Shown here: one piece after another, positions 52,595 to 62,704 of the stretch
Numbering within the stretch: the first letter of the stretch is position 1
Layout: each line of letters starts with the position of its first letter
NCBI RefSeq assembly: GCF_001294335.1
Contig: NZ_LGKG01000159.1
Span: 1-64,000 of the forward strand
DNA: 64,000 nt
Reading direction: 5' to 3'
DNA from: Streptomyces chattanoogensis
GTDB lineage: Bacteria; Actinomycetota; Actinomycetes; Streptomycetales; Streptomycetaceae
Notes under the pieces: generated by a model
The model's input: only the letters and a program-made list of their open reading frames with translations
Database searches by the model: none
What the model was told of the DNA's origin: nothing
Program-made: the position numbers and the translations under genes

Positions 52595-52987
52595 ATGCCG
52601 GGCCCCACTGACAGCGCCCGCGGCCGATGCCGGACGCCCCCACGGACCCGGCCGATGACCAGGCCGACGTCCCGACCGACGGACCAGCGTCCCGATCGAC
52701 GACCAGGCCAAACGTCCAGACCAACGACTGCACCCGCCCACCCCCCGAAGGGGGGTGGGCGGCGGGGAAACAAGGAAGCGGTGGGCGGCGGGGAAACCAA
52801 AGAAGCGGTGGGCGGCGGGAAAAGCGGAACCGGCCCGGCCGAGTCAGGGCATGGCCGGCCGGGCCGGTGGGTTCCCGTGCGGAGGCTCCGGGCGCGGGAA
52901 GGTCGCCTCCGCACGGGAGTTGAGGGAGGACCCGGCGAAGGGGCCCTCAGGTGCGGGCGGCCCTCCCGGTGCCGCCCGCCCCGGGTC
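52595..52987. other. non-coding region with hairpins and short tandem repeat
   Basis: No gene is supported in about 390 bp. A 13-bp stem CCGCCCACCCCCC (52734-52746) pairs with 52750-52762. Immediately after, a roughly 26-27-bp unit (GTGGGCGGCGGGGAAAC...GAAGCG) begins at 52755, 52781 and 52808. A further stem CCCGTGCGGAGGC (52874-52886) pairs with 52905-52917 and lies about 70 bp past the aceE stop, a likely terminator for it. A CCGGCCCGGCC stem lies between them. Confidence 0.6.
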
Positions 52988-55663
52988 TCACAGCCCGTAC
53001 CGCTGCCGGGCCTCCTTGACCGTCTCGGGCTTGACCTCGCCCCGGCGTGCCAGTGCGGCCAGCGTCTGGACGACCACCGACTGCGCGTCCACGCCGAAGT
53101 GCCGGCGGGCCGCCTCGCGGGTGTCGGAGAGGCCGAAGCCGTCCGTGCCGATGGAGACCCAGTCCTGCTCGACCCAGGGGGCGATCTGGTCCGGGACGGC
53201 CCGCATCCAGTCGCTGACCGCGACGACCGGGCCGGGGGCGCCGGCCAGCGCACGGGTCACGTACGGGATGCGGTCCTCGCCGTCGAGGCGGGCGGCGTCG
53301 CACGCGAGGGCGTCGCGGCGCAGCTCGCCCCAGGAGGTCGCGGACCAGACGTCGGCGGCCACGCCCCAGTCGGCGGCCAGCAACTCCTGCGCCTCCAGGG
53401 CCCAGTGGATCGCGGTGCCGGAGGCCAGCAGCTGGGTCCGCGGCGTCTCGGAGGTCGCGCCGGCGGCCTCCTTGAAGCGGTAGAGGCCCTTGAGGATGCC
53501 CTCCTCGACGCCCTCGGGCATGGCGGGCTGCACTTTGGGCTCGTTGTAGACCGTGAGGTAGTAGAAGACGTTCGAGTCCTCGCCGGGGGCGGTCTCGCCG
53601 TACATCCGGCGCAGACCGTCCTTGACGATCACCGCGATCTCGTAGGCGAAGGCCGGGTCGTAGTTGAGCGACGCCGGGTTCGTGGACGCGATCAGGTGCG
53701 AGTGGCCGTCGGCGTGCTGCAGGCCCTCACCGGTCAGGGTCGTACGGCCCGCGGTGGCGCCGACGATGAAGCCCTTGCCGAGCTGGTCGGCGAGCTGCCA
53801 CATCTGGTCGGCGGTGCGCTGCCAGCCGAACATCGAGTAGAAGATGTAGAAGGGGATCATCGGCTCGCCGTGGGTCGCGTACGACGTGGCGGCGGCGATG
53901 AAGTCGGCCATGGCGCCGGCCTCGGTGATCCCCTCGTTGAGGATCTGGCCGTCGGTGGCCTCCTTGTAGTACATCAGCTGGTCGCGGTCGACCGGCTCGT
54001 ACGTCTGGCCCTTCGGCGAGTAGATGCCGGCCGACGGGAACAGCGACTCCATACCGAAGGTACGGGCCTCGTCGGGGACGATCGGCACCCAGCGCCGGCC
54101 GGTCTCCTTGTCCCGCATCAGGTCCTTGGCGAGGCGGACGAAGGCCATGGTGGTGGCCATCTCCTGCTTGCCGGAGCCCTTGTGGAGGGCCTTGAAGGCG
54201 CGCTCCTCGGGCTGCGGCAGCGCGGCCGAGGCGTGCAGGCGGCGGGCCGGGGCCGGACCGCCGAGCGCGGCGCGGCGCTCCTGGAGGTAGCGGACCTCGG
54301 GGGAGTCGGCTCCCGGGTGGCCGTAGGGCACCAGGTCCTCGTCCAGCCTGGAGTCCGGGATGGGAAGGTCGAGCAGGTCGCGCATGGCGCGGAACTCCTT
54401 GCCCGAGAGCTTCTTCATCTGGTGGTTGGCGTTCTTGGACTCGAAGCCGGGGCCGAGGGTGTAGCCCTTGACGGTCTGGGCGAGGATCACGGTCGGCGCG
54501 CCCTTGAAGCCCACCGCCGCCTTGTACGCCGCGTACACCTTGCGGGCCTCGTGGCCGCCGCGGGAGGTGTGGAAGCACTCGGCGATCTTCGCGTCGGTCA
54601 GCACCTTCGCCATCTCGGCGAGGGCCGGCTCGGCGCCGAAGAAGTGCTCGCGGACGTAGGCGACATCGCGGGTGGCGTACGTCTGGAACTGGGCGTCCGG
54701 GACCTGGCGCAGCCGGCGGACCAGCGCGCCCGTGGTGTCGAGCTGGAACAGCTCGTCCCAGGCGGAGCCCCACAGCGACTTGACGACGTTCCAGCCGGCC
54801 GCGCGGAACTGCGACTCCAGCTCCTGAACGATCTTGAAGTTGGCGCGGACCGGACCGTCGAGGCGCTGCAGGTTGCAGTTGATGACGAAGGTCAGGTTGT
54901 CCAGGCCCTCCCGGCCGGCCAGCGCGAGGGCGGCGGTCGACTCGGGCTCGTCCATCTCGCCGTCGCCCAGGAACGCCCAGACGTGCGAGTTGGCGGTGTC
55001 CTTGATGCCGCGGCCCTGGAGGTAGCGGTTGAAGCGGGCCTGGTAGATCGCCGACAGCGGGCCGAGGCCCATGGAGACGGTCGGGAACTCCCACAGCCAC
55101 GGCAGCCGCCGCGGGTGCGGGTAGGAGGGCAGGCCCTTGCCGCCGGACTCCTGGCGGAAGTGGTCGAGGTGGTCCTCGGTGAGGCGGCCGTCGAGGAAGG
55201 CGCGGGCGTAGATGCCGGGCGAGGCGTGGCCCTGGATGTAGAGCTGGTCGCCGCTGCCGTCGCCCTCCTTGCCGCGGAAGAAGTGGTTGAAGCCGGTCTC
55301 GTACAGCCAGGCCGCGGACGCGAACGTCGCGATATGGCCGCCGACGCCGAACCGCGAGCCGCGCGTCACCATGGCGGCGGCGTTCCAGCGGTTCCAGGCG
55401 GTGATCCGGGCCTCCATCGCCGGGTCGCCGGGGAAGGCGGGCTCGGCGGAGGTCGGGATGGTGTTGACGTAGTCCGTCTCCAGGGGCGCGAGCCCGGGGG
55501 CACCGTTGTGCTCCAGGGCGCGGCGCATCAGATACGTCGCGCGGTGCGGGCCCGCGGCCCTGGTGACGGCGTCAAGGGATGCGCGCCACTCGGCGGTCTC
55601 CTCGGGGTCCCGGTCCGGGAGCTGGTCGAGCTGGCTGTACGGCAGGCGTACGGGTTCGGGCAT
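52988..55663 (-). CDS. aceE: pyruvate dehydrogenase E1 (homodimeric)
   Basis: The 891-residue thiamine-diphosphate enzyme decarboxylates pyruvate and acetylates the E2 lipoyl group. The TPP motif [34 protein letters not shown] (GDG...NN-type) is near residue 230, preceded by [17 protein letters not shown] and [19 protein letters not shown]. The C-terminal region includes [29 protein letters not shown] and [22 protein letters not shown]. The ATG 55663 ([23 protein letters not shown]) was chosen. A GntR-family gene and E2/E3 genes lie upstream on the same strand. Confidence 0.97.
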   Translation of the reverse strand: MPEPVRLPYSQLDQLPDRDPEETAEWRASLDAVTRAAGPHRATYLMRRALEHNGAPGLAPLETDYVNTIPTSAEPAFPGDPAMEARITAWNRWNAAAMVTRGSRFGVGGHIATFASAAWLYETGFNHFFRGKEGDGSGDQLYIQGHASPGIYARAFLDGRLTEDHLDHFRQESGGKGLPSYPHPRRLPWLWEFPTVSMGLGPLSAIYQARFNRYLQGRGIKDTANSHVWAFLGDGEMDEPESTAALALAGREGLDNLTFVINCNLQRLDGPVRANFKIVQELESQFRAAGWNVVKSLWGSAWDELFQLDTTGALVRRLRQVPDAQFQTYATRDVAYVREHFFGAEPALAEMAKVLTDAKIAECFHTSRGGHEARKVYAAYKAAVGFKGAPTVILAQTVKGYTLGPGFESKNANHQMKKLSGKEFRAMRDLLDLPIPDSRLDEDLVPYGHPGADSPEVRYLQERRAALGGPAPARRLHASAALPQPEERAFKALHKGSGKQEMATTMAFVRLAKDLMRDKETGRRWVPIVPDEARTFGMESLFPSAGIYSPKGQTYEPVDRDQLMYYKEATDGQILNEGITEAGAMADFIAAATSYATHGEPMIPFYIFYSMFGWQRTADQMWQLADQLGKGFIVGATAGRTTLTGEGLQHADGHSHLIASTNPASLNYDPAFAYEIAVIVKDGLRRMYGETAPGEDSNVFYYLTVYNEPKVQPAMPEGVEEGILKGLYRFKEAAGATSETPRTQLLASGTAIHWALEAQELLAADWGVAADVWSATSWGELRRDALACDAARLDGEDRIPYVTRALAGAPGPVVAVSDWMRAVPDQIAPWVEQDWVSIGTDGFGLSDTREAARRHFGVDAQSVVVQTLAALARRGEVKPETVKEARQRYGL

Positions 55664-55753
55664 GGGTGGCCCCTTTCCGGACGGTGGGTGCGGGAGTGCG
55701 AGTGGTGCTTGGCAGGCAGGGGTGTCGCGCCCCGACGGAAGACGATACGCCCC

Positions 55754-55770
55754 TGATCGATGATCGATCA
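55754..55770. promoter_or_regulatory. TGATCGAT palindrome upstream of aceE, candidate GntR operator
   Basis: TGATCGATgATCGATCA is a perfect 8-bp inverted repeat around one base, about 90 bp before the aceE start. Palindromes of the TGATCGATCA type are typical of FadR/FCD-family GntR proteins, and such a gene is adjacent at 55874-56497. Confidence 0.6.
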
Positions 55771-55799
55771 ACGCTGCGCGAGGGAGAAACCGCAGGTCG

Positions 55800-55832
55800 G
55801 CACCGCGTGCCGCACAAATCGGCACGCGGTGC
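55800..55832. repeat. 13-bp inverted repeat between aceE and the GntR gene
   Basis: GCACCGCGTGCCG and CGGCACGCGGTGC flank a 7-bp AT-rich spacer. It could be a second regulator site or part of the intergenic terminator. Confidence 0.55.
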
Positions 55833-55842
55833 CATAGAAAAA

Positions 55843-55862
55843 ACGGGGCCCGAAGGCCCCGT
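55843..55862 (-). terminator. rho-independent terminator of the GntR gene
   Basis: ACGGGGCC-CGAA-GGCCCCGT forms an 8-bp stem followed on the minus strand by a run of T (A run at 55837-55842 on the plus strand). It begins 12 bp past the GntR stop. Confidence 0.85.
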
Positions 55863-55873
55863 CGGCACGCCCC

Positions 55874-56497
55874 TCAGACCCTCGGCGCGCAGCTCAGCAC
55901 ATGTGCCTTCAGCAAACCGCCGATTTTGGGATCCCGTCGCCGGAATGCGTCCACGATCTCCTGGTGGTCCTGCGCATGTGACCGGGGCTCCGGGCTGAAC
56001 CAGCGGATCGACAGCGTCGTCCAGACCTCGATGCCCAGCGACTCCCAGGTGTGCAGCAGCACCGAGTTCCCGGCTGCCCGCACGATCTCCCGGTGGAAGG
56101 CCACCGTGTGCCGCACCTGCGCCTCCCCGTCACCCGCCCGGTCCGCCTCCCGCAGCGCCGCCACCTCGCGCTCCAGCGCCGCCGTGTCGTCCGCCAGCCG
56201 GCCCGCCGCCAGCTCCGCCGCCACCTGCTCCAGCCCGGCCCGCACCGGGTAGCTCTCCTTGAGGTCGTCGGCGGTCAGGTTCCGCACCCGCACGCCCTTG
56301 TTCGGCGCCGACTCGATCAGCTGCAGCGACTCCAGCTCGCGCAGCGCCTCGCGCACCGGCGTCTGGCTGACCTCCAGCTCCACCGCGATCCGGCGCTCCA
56401 CGATCCGCTCGCCCGGCTGCCAGCGGCCGCTGACGATCCCCTCGAGGATGTGCTCGCGGATCTGCTCGCGGAGCGAATGGACGACGGGCGGGGTCAT
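55874..56497 (-). CDS. GntR-family regulator, FadR/FCD subgroup
   Basis: The 207-residue protein has an N-terminal GntR winged helix (SLREQIREHILEGIVSGRWQPGERIVERRIAVELEVSQTPVREALRELESLQLIES, PNKGVRVRNLT) and an FCD ligand domain (YPVRAGLEQVAAELAAGRL, HTVAFHREIVRAAGNSVLLHTWESL, HAQDHQEIVDAFRRRD) with spaced His residues for metal or acid binding. The ATG 56497 follows AAGGAG. It probably controls aceE; the palindrome at 55754 is a candidate site. Confidence 0.93.
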   Translation of the reverse strand: MTPPVVHSLREQIREHILEGIVSGRWQPGERIVERRIAVELEVSQTPVREALRELESLQLIESAPNKGVRVRNLTADDLKESYPVRAGLEQVAAELAAGRLADDTAALEREVAALREADRAGDGEAQVRHTVAFHREIVRAAGNSVLLHTWESLGIEVWTTLSIRWFSPEPRSHAQDHQEIVDAFRRRDPKIGGLLKAHVLSCAPRV

Positions 56498-56555
56498 GAC
56501 GTGCTCCTTCAGAGCGGGTGGTGACAGGCGGGCGCTGCGGGGGGCTGCGGGGCCA

Positions 56556-58217
56556 TTATCCGGGACGGTGACAGGCAAAGGGGCCGGCCCCGGTTCGTGC
56601 TACTCGCTCCCCCCCTCCGCCCCCGTGCCCCTCTCCCCTCCCCCCCCCCCCGCGCTTGACGGTGGCACCGATGCCCAGGATGCCGACCTGGTTCGGGGGC
56701 ACGATGACCGTGTCGAACAGGGCGCCGCGCGAGCCGGTGTTGGAGATGGTGAAGGTCGCGCCGGACAGCTCGTCCGGGGTGATCTTGTTCGCGCGGACCT
56801 TGCCCGCCAGCTCCGCCGTCTTACGGGCGATACCGGCGATGTTGAGGTCGCCCGCGCCCTTGATGACCGGGGTCATCAGGCCCTTCTCCGCGTCCACCGC
56901 GATACCGACGTTCTCGGTGTCGAAGTAGGTGATGGTGCCCTCGTCCTCGTTGATCCGGGCGTTGACGACCGGGTGGGCCTTCAGCGCCTGGACGGCGGCC
57001 TTGACGAAGAACGGCATCGGGGAGAGCTTGACGCCCTCACGCTGCGCGAAGGCGTCCTTGGCGGCGTTGCGCATCCGCATGATCTTGGTGATGTCCACCT
57101 CGACCACGGAGGTCAGCTGCGCCTGGCCGTGCAGCGCCTTCATCATGTTGTCGCCGATGACCTTGCGCATCCGCGGCATCTTGACGGTCTGGCCGCGCAG
57201 CGGGGAGACCTCCAGGGCCGGAGCCTTGGACACCGCGGCGGGGGCGGCGGCAGCCGGGGCAGCGGCCTTGGCGGCCTCCGCGGCGGCGACGACGTCCTGC
57301 TTGCGGATGCGGCCACCGACACCGGTGCCCTTGACCGCGGCGAGGTTCACGCCGCTCTCCGCGGCGAGCTTGCGCACCAGCGGAGTGACGTACGCGGCCT
57401 CTTCACCCGCGGCCGGGGCCGGGGTGACGGGAGCCGGGGCGGCCACCGGAGCAGGCGCCGGCGCGGGGGCCGGAGCAGGTGCGGGGGCCGGGGCCGGAGC
57501 GGCGGGCGCCGGAGCCGGGGCGGCAGCGGCCGGAGCCGGGGCCGGTGCGGGGGCCGGGGCCGGGGCCGGAGCGGCGGGGGCCGGAGCCGGGGCGGCGGCC
57601 GGGGCCGCGCCCTTCGCACCGATGACGGCGAGCTTGGCGCCGACCTCGGCGGTCTCGTCCTCGGCGACCAGGATCTCCAGCAGGGTGCCGGAGGCCGGCG
57701 CCGGGATCTCGGTGTCGACCTTGTCGGTGGAGACCTCGAGCAGCGGCTCGTCCTCCGAGACCTCCTCGCCGACCTCCTTCAGCCAGCGGGTGACGGTGCC
57801 CTCGGTGACGCTCTCGCCGAGCGCGGGGAGGACAACGTCGGTGCCCTGGGCGCCACCCGCGGGGGCGGCGGCCGGGGCGGCGGCCGGGGCGGCGGCCGGA
57901 GCCGGGGCGGGCTCGGGCTGGGCGGCCGGGGCCTCGGCGGCGGCAGCGGCCGGAGCCGGAGCGGCAGCCGGCACACCGGTGCCGTCGTCGATGAGGGCCA
58001 GCTCGGCGCCGACCTCCACCGTCTCGTCCTCGGCCACCTTGATGGAGGCCAGGATGCCGGCGGCCGGTGCCGGGATCTCGGTGTCGACCTTGTCGGTCGA
58101 CACCTCGAGCAGCGGCTCGTCGGCCTCTACGCGCTCACCCTCGGCCTTCAGCCAGCGGGTGACGGTGCCCTCGGTGACGCTCTCGCCGAGCGCCGGCAGG
58201 GTTACGGAAACCGCCAT
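56556..58217 (-). CDS. sucB: dihydrolipoamide acyltransferase E2, C-terminus missing as written
   Basis: The frame encodes two lipoyl domains (lipoyl Lys43 and Lys166 in STDKVDT), Ala/Pro-rich linkers, an E3-binding domain ([35 protein letters not shown]) and most of the acyltransferase domain. Homology stops at Arg522 ([11 protein letters not shown]), followed by a G-rich 31-residue tail. The catalytic DHRxxDG end of about 45-50 residues is absent. The break coincides with a 12-C run at 56640-56651. Either the gene is truncated or the assembly is wrong here. It is annotated as 2-oxoglutarate dehydrogenase E2 in relatives, but an acetyltransferase role beside aceE is possible. lpdA is 53 bp upstream. 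Confidence 0.8.
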   Translation of the reverse strand: MAVSVTLPALGESVTEGTVTRWLKAEGERVEADEPLLEVSTDKVDTEIPAPAAGILASIKVAEDETVEVGAELALIDDGTGVPAAAPAPAAAAAEAPAAQPEPAPAPAAAPAAAPAAAPAGGAQGTDVVLPALGESVTEGTVTRWLKEVGEEVSEDEPLLEVSTDKVDTEIPAPASGTLLEILVAEDETAEVGAKLAVIGAKGAAPAAAPAPAPAAPAPAPAPAPAPAPAAAAPAPAPAAPAPAPAPAPAPAPAPAPVAAPAPVTPAPAAGEEAAYVTPLVRKLAAESGVNLAAVKGTGVGGRIRKQDVVAAAEAAKAAAPAAAAPAAVSKAPALEVSPLRGQTVKMPRMRKVIGDNMMKALHGQAQLTSVVEVDITKIMRMRNAAKDAFAQREGVKLSPMPFFVKAAVQALKAHPVVNARINEDEGTITYFDTENVGIAVDAEKGLMTPVIKGAGDLNIAGIARKTAELAGKVRANKITPDELSGATFTISNTGSRGALFDTVIVPPNQVGILGIGATVKRGGGGRGEGHGGGGGERVARTGAGPFACHRPG

Positions 58218-58270
58218 GGTTTCGGTTGCTCCTAACGAATTGCGGGATGTGGTCGCGCCCGGGACTGGGG

Positions 58271-59659
58271 TCAGTCGTGGGAGTGGAGAGGCTTCCCGGC
58301 CAGGGCCAGGTGGGCCTCGCCGAGAGCTTCGTTCTGCGTCGGATGCGCGTGGATGAGCTGCGCAACCTCGGCCGGCAGGGCCTCCCAGTTGTAGACCAGC
58401 TGGGCCTCGCCGACCTGCTCGCCCATACGGTCACCGACCATGTGGACGCCGACCACGGCACCGTCCTTGACCTGGACGAGCTTGATCTCGCCCGCGGTCT
58501 TGAGGATCTTGCTCTTGCCGTTGCCCGCGAGGTTGTACTTCAGAGCGACGACCTTGTCGGCGCCGTACAGCTCCTTGGCCTTGGCCTCGGTGATGCCCAC
58601 CGAAGCGACCTCGGGGTGGCAGTACGTCACGCGCGGCACGCCGTCGTAGTCGACCGGGACGACCTTCTGGCCGGCCAGCCGCTCCGCCACCAGCATGCCC
58701 TCGGCGAAGCCGACGTGCGCGAGCTGGAGGGTGGGAACGAGGTCACCGACGGCCGAGATGGTCGGCACGTTGGTCTGCATGTACTCGTCGACCAGGACGT
58801 AGCCGCGGTCCATGGCGACGCCCTGCTCCTCGTAGCCCAGGCCCGCCGAGACCGGCCCGCGGCCGATCGCGACCAGCAGCACCTCGGCCTCGAAGGTCTT
58901 GCCGTCGGCCAGGGTGACCTTGACGCCGTCGGCGGTGTACTCGGCCTTGTCGAAGAAGGTGCCGAGGTTGAACTTGATGCCCCGCTTGCGGAAGGCCCGC
59001 TCCAGCAGCTTGGAGCTGTTCTCGTCCTCGACCGGGACGAGGTGCTTGAGGCCCTCGATGACCGTGACGTCGGTGCCGAAGGACTTCCACGCCGAGGCGA
59101 ACTCGACGCCGATGACGCCGCCGCCCAGGATGATCGCGGACTCGGGGACGCGGTCCAGCGTCAGCGCGTGGTCCGAGGAGATGATGCGGTTGCCGTCGAT
59201 GTCCAGGCCCGGCAGCGACTTCGGCACGGAGCCGGTCGCCAGCAGGATGTGGCGGCCCTGGATCTGCTGGCCGTTGACCGCGACGGAGGTCGGGGAGGAC
59301 AGCCGGCCCTCGCCCTCGATGTAGGTCACCTTGCGGGAGGCGACCAGGCCCTGCAGGCCCTTGTACAGGCCGGAGATCACGTCGTCCTTGTACTTGTGGA
59401 CGGCCGCGATGTCGATGCCCTCGAAGGTGGCCTTGACACCGAACTGGTCGGCCTCACGCGCCTGGTCGGCGATCTCGCCGGCGTGCAGCAGAGCCTTGGT
59501 GGGGATGCAGCCGTTGTGCAGGCAGGTGCCGCCGAGCTTGTTCTTCTCGATCAGTGCGACGTCCAGGCCCAGCTGCGCCCCGCGCAGGGCAGCGGCGTAA
59601 CCACCGCTACCGCCTCCGAGGATCACTAGGTCGAAAACGGTGCTGGCGTCGTTCGCCAC
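58271..59659 (-). CDS. lpdA: dihydrolipoamide dehydrogenase (E3)
   Basis: The 462-residue flavoprotein re-oxidises dihydrolipoamide using NAD. It has [31 protein letters not shown] for FAD, the redox disulfide [16 protein letters not shown], an NAD site [19 protein letters not shown] and a C-terminal active-site His-Glu region [17 protein letters not shown]. The GTG 59659 with GGAGGA upstream gives VANDASTVF, the standard start. It is followed by sucB in the same direction, so E3 and E2 are co-transcribed. Confidence 0.97.
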   Translation of the reverse strand: MANDASTVFDLVILGGGSGGYAAALRGAQLGLDVALIEKNKLGGTCLHNGCIPTKALLHAGEIADQAREADQFGVKATFEGIDIAAVHKYKDDVISGLYKGLQGLVASRKVTYIEGEGRLSSPTSVAVNGQQIQGRHILLATGSVPKSLPGLDIDGNRIISSDHALTLDRVPESAIILGGGVIGVEFASAWKSFGTDVTVIEGLKHLVPVEDENSSKLLERAFRKRGIKFNLGTFFDKAEYTADGVKVTLADGKTFEAEVLLVAIGRGPVSAGLGYEEQGVAMDRGYVLVDEYMQTNVPTISAVGDLVPTLQLAHVGFAEGMLVAERLAGQKVVPVDYDGVPRVTYCHPEVASVGITEAKAKELYGADKVVALKYNLAGNGKSKILKTAGEIKLVQVKDGAVVGVHMVGDRMGEQVGEAQLVYNWEALPAEVAQLIHAHPTQNEALGEAHLALAGKPLHSHD

Positions 59660-59985
59660 GTCACGTCCTCCATGCATGGGTACGCCGGAGCCGGTCTCCG
59701 ATGACCGGGCGGCGGCTGTGGTTCGGCCGCTTGATGTCGGCCCTGGGTAAGGGGGGCCCTGTCCTGCCGAGAACCCATCTTCGCACTTGTTGAAAGGCGA
59801 CGGGACGGCGGGCCGGGCTGCGGGGCGGCCGATCAGGGCGCCCCAGGGGGGTTACCGGCGCGTACTCGCGTACGAAGGGCAGGTACGGATTTCGTTGTGG
59901 GCGAACGCGTGGCGGATATCACGCCGACGGCCCCGGGCCGTGAGCTCGGGGCCGTGCGGACAAAACAGGCGAGACCGGAAGGGTG
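59660..59985. other. intergenic region between pepA and lpdA
   Basis: This 326-bp gap between two minus-strand genes holds no supported gene. ACGGCCCCG (59927-59935) pairs with CGGGGCCGT (59947-59955), a likely pepA terminator. The rest presumably contains the lpdA promoter; no clear operator was found. Confidence 0.5.
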
Positions 59986-61518
59986 TCAGCCGAGGTCGCC
60001 GGCGGCGGTCCGCTCCGCCAGCCGCACCAGGGTGCGCACCCCGGAACCCGTACCGCCCTTGGGTGTGTAGCCCCAGGGCGAGCCCTCGTGGAAGGCCGGG
60101 CCCGCGATGTCCAGGTGGGCCCACGGGATGCCCTCGCCGATGAACTCCTTCAGGAAGAGCCCGGCGACCAGGCCGCCGCCCATCCGCTCGCCCATGTTGG
60201 CGAGGTCGGCGACCGGGGAGTCCATGCCCTTGCGCAGATGGCCGGGCAGCGGCATCGGCCAGGCCTGCTCGCCGGCCTCCTCCGCGATCTCGTGGACCGA
60301 GGCGCGGAAGGCGTCGTCGTTCGACATGATCCCGAAGTGCCGGTGGCCCAGCGCCAGCACCATCGCACCGGTGAGGGTGGCCACGTCCACGATCGCGTCC
60401 GGGTTCTCCTCCGAGGCGCGGGTCAGCGCATCGGCCAGCACGAGGCGGCCCTCGGCGTCGGTGTTGAGCACCTCGACGGTCTTGCCGCTGTACATGGTCA
60501 GCACGTCACCGGGGCGGGTGGCGGAGCCGGAGGGCATGTTCTCGGCGAGCGCCAGCCAGCCGGTGACATTCACCTCCAGGCCCAGCCTGGCGGCGGCCAC
60601 GACCGCGGCGAACACGGCGGCCGCACCGCTCATGTCGCACTTCATGGTCTCGTTGTGGCCGGCCGGCTTGAGCGAGATGCCGCCCGAGTCGTACGTGATG
60701 CCCTTGCCGACCAGGGCGAGGGTCTTGGTGGCCTTGGCGTGCGTGTGCGCGATCCGGACCAGCCGCGGCGGAGCCTCGGAGCCCTGGCCGACGCCCATCA
60801 GGCCGCCGTAGCCGCCCTTCTTGAGCGCCTTCTCGTCGAGCACCTCGACCTTGAGGCCGAACTCCTTGGCCGCGGCCTGCGCCTCGGCGGCGAAGGACTT
60901 CGGGTCGAGGTCGTTGGAGGGGGTGTTGATCAGGTCGCGGGCGCGGTTGACCTCCGCGGCCAGCGTCTGGGCGCGCTCGGCGGCGGCCTTGAACTCCTTG
61001 TCCCGCGGCTTGCCGCCGAGGATCGCGGCCTCGCCGAGCGGCTGGGACTTGGTGTCGTTCTTCTTGCCCTTGCCGTTGCTGCTGCTGCGGTACGCGGTGA
61101 AGGAGTACGCGCCGAGCAGCGCACCCTCCGCGATCGCGGCGGCCGCCCCGGCGTCCTCGAGCGGCAGGGCGAAACCGGCCTTCTTGCTGCCGGACAGCGC
61201 GCGGGCGGCGCTGCCCGCGGCGCGCCGCAGCGCCTCGCTGTCGTACCCGTCGCCCTTGGCCGGGGCCTCGCCCAGGCCGACCGCCAGCACGACCGGCGCC
61301 TTGAGGCCGTCGGCGGCGGGCAGCTTCGTCACCTCGCCCTCGGCACCACTCGCGCCGAGGGTCTCCAGCACGGCGGCGAGCTTGCCGCCGAAGGCCTTGT
61401 CCACGGCCTCGGCGCCGGGGGCGACGACGACGCCCTTGGGGCCCTTGGCCACGCCGACGACGACGGCATCCGCACGCACCGTTGCGGCGGAGGAAGTACT
61501 GAGGGTCAGTGCAGTCAC
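59986..61518 (-). CDS. pepA: leucyl aminopeptidase (M17)
   Basis: The 510-residue cytosolic zinc aminopeptidase has the M17 C-terminal domain blocks VGKGITYDSGGISLKPAGHNETMKCDMSGAAAV and the signature NTDAEGRLVLADAL, with metal-binding Asp and Lys residues present. It closes with ADLANMGERMGGGLVAGLFLKEFIGEGIPWAHLDIAGPA. It frees N-terminal amino acids from peptides. The ATG 61518 is standard. cobS lies upstream on the same strand. Confidence 0.97.
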   Translation of the reverse strand: MTALTLSTSSAATVRADAVVVGVAKGPKGVVVAPGAEAVDKAFGGKLAAVLETLGASGAEGEVTKLPAADGLKAPVVLAVGLGEAPAKGDGYDSEALRRAAGSAARALSGSKKAGFALPLEDAGAAAAIAEGALLGAYSFTAYRSSSNGKGKKNDTKSQPLGEAAILGGKPRDKEFKAAAERAQTLAAEVNRARDLINTPSNDLDPKSFAAEAQAAAKEFGLKVEVLDEKALKKGGYGGLMGVGQGSEAPPRLVRIAHTHAKATKTLALVGKGITYDSGGISLKPAGHNETMKCDMSGAAAVFAAVVAAARLGLEVNVTGWLALAENMPSGSATRPGDVLTMYSGKTVEVLNTDAEGRLVLADALTRASEENPDAIVDVATLTGAMVLALGHRHFGIMSNDDAFRASVHEIAEEAGEQAWPMPLPGHLRKGMDSPVADLANMGERMGGGLVAGLFLKEFIGEGIPWAHLDIAGPAFHEGSPWGYTPKGGTGSGVRTLVRLAERTAAGDLG

Positions 61519-61736
61519 GGTGATGAGAGTCCTGTTCCGTCCGGGAATCCTTGTGCGCCCTGGGCGCTGCTGCGGCCGAGCCTACGCTCGGCGACGCCGC
61601 GAGGCCCGGCCTGTTGCCGCAACGGCCGGTAACGGTGCGTCGGCTGATGGCCCGTTCGGGGGGTGAATCCCGACCCGGCGCGGGGGAGTTGGGGCGGGGG
61701 CGGGGCGGCCGGCGGGGCGGACGTCCTGACGGGCTT

Positions 61737-62531
61737 TCAGCCCAGCGCGAGGGCCACCAGCGCCGCGAGTCCCGCGCTCTCCGCGAGGGCGCCGAACACA
61801 TCGCCGGTCACCCCGCCGAACCGCCGCCGGCAGTGCCGCAGCAGCAGTTCGCCGGTGCCGAGCCCGAGCAGTGCGGCGAGTGAGGCGTGCAGCGCGCCGT
61901 ACGGGCCGGACACGGCACCCGCCGCCGCGCACAGGGCGGCCGTCAGCGCGGCGCACCCCAGGGCCGCCCGCGCCGGAACGGTGCCCGCGACCGCCGCGCC
62001 CAGCCCCTCCGGCCGGGCCGCCGGCACACCCGTGCGGGAGGCCAGGGTCAGCGCGCACCGGGCGGTGATCCCGGCGACGGCGGCCCCGGCCGCCCCGTAC
62101 ACCCAGCCCGCGGCGTACAGCTCCGCCAGCACGGCCACCTGGGCCAGCAGGGTGAACAGCAGCGTGATGACGCCGAACGGGCCGATGTCGGACTGCTTCA
62201 TGATGCGCAGCGCGTCCTCGGCGGGCCTGCCGCTGCCCAGGCCGTCGGCGGTGTCGGCGAGGCCGTCCAGGTGGAGGCCGCGGGTGAGCGCGGCGGGTAC
62301 GGCGGCGGTGGCGACCGCGGCGAGCAGCGGGCCGCCGCCGAGCAGGAGGAGCGCCCCGCCGAGCGCGCCCGCGGCGAGCCCGACGGCCAGCCCGGCCAGC
62401 GGCGCGCAGAGCATTCCGCCGCGGGCGGTCTCCCGGTCCCAGCGGGTCACCCGCACCGGGAGCACGGTCAGTGTCCCGAAGGCGAAGCGCAGGGCGTCGG
62501 TGGCGGACGGCGGGCCGGGGGAGTCGCTCAT
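61737..62531 (-). CDS. cobS: adenosylcobinamide-GDP ribazoletransferase
   Basis: The 264-residue membrane enzyme joins alpha-ribazole to adenosylcobinamide-GDP in the final assembly of cobalamin. It has the family motif TRGLHLDGLADTADGLGSGRPAEDALRIMKQSDIGPFGV near residue 85, several hydrophobic helices and a terminal RRFGGVTGDVFGALAE. Other cobalamin genes are not in the window. Confidence 0.95.
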   Translation of the reverse strand: MSDSPGPPSATDALRFAFGTLTVLPVRVTRWDRETARGGMLCAPLAGLAVGLAAGALGGALLLLGGGPLLAAVATAAVPAALTRGLHLDGLADTADGLGSGRPAEDALRIMKQSDIGPFGVITLLFTLLAQVAVLAELYAAGWVYGAAGAAVAGITARCALTLASRTGVPAARPEGLGAAVAGTVPARAALGCAALTAALCAAAGAVSGPYGALHASLAALLGLGTGELLLRHCRRRFGGVTGDVFGALAESAGLAALVALALG

Positions 62532-62704
62532 CGCGGCAGGCTATCCCGCCCGCCGCACGCCGGGTGCGGCGCAGAATTCCCCGTCAAAGCCCGTAAATTG
62601 CCCTTATCCGGCAGCTGTGCGGCGGGTCGTACGGCGGGTCGTACGGCAGGCCTTCCGGCGGCAGGACCGGTGCGGCACGGGCGGGCGAGGAAGGGGAACG
62701 CGGG

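Noticed and set aside
52595..55756. Open frame of 1053 codons on the plus strand opposite aceE
   Set aside because: It is an antisense shadow of the clearly homologous aceE gene, with composition driven by its codons.
57410..57610. Repetitive GCCGGGGCC tract as a DNA repeat element
   Set aside because: It encodes the Ala/Pro linkers of the E2 protein, a normal feature of the family.
56259..58235. Long Gly/Arg-rich frame opposite sucB
   Set aside because: It mirrors the Ala/Pro linker codons of sucB and has no independent start or homology.
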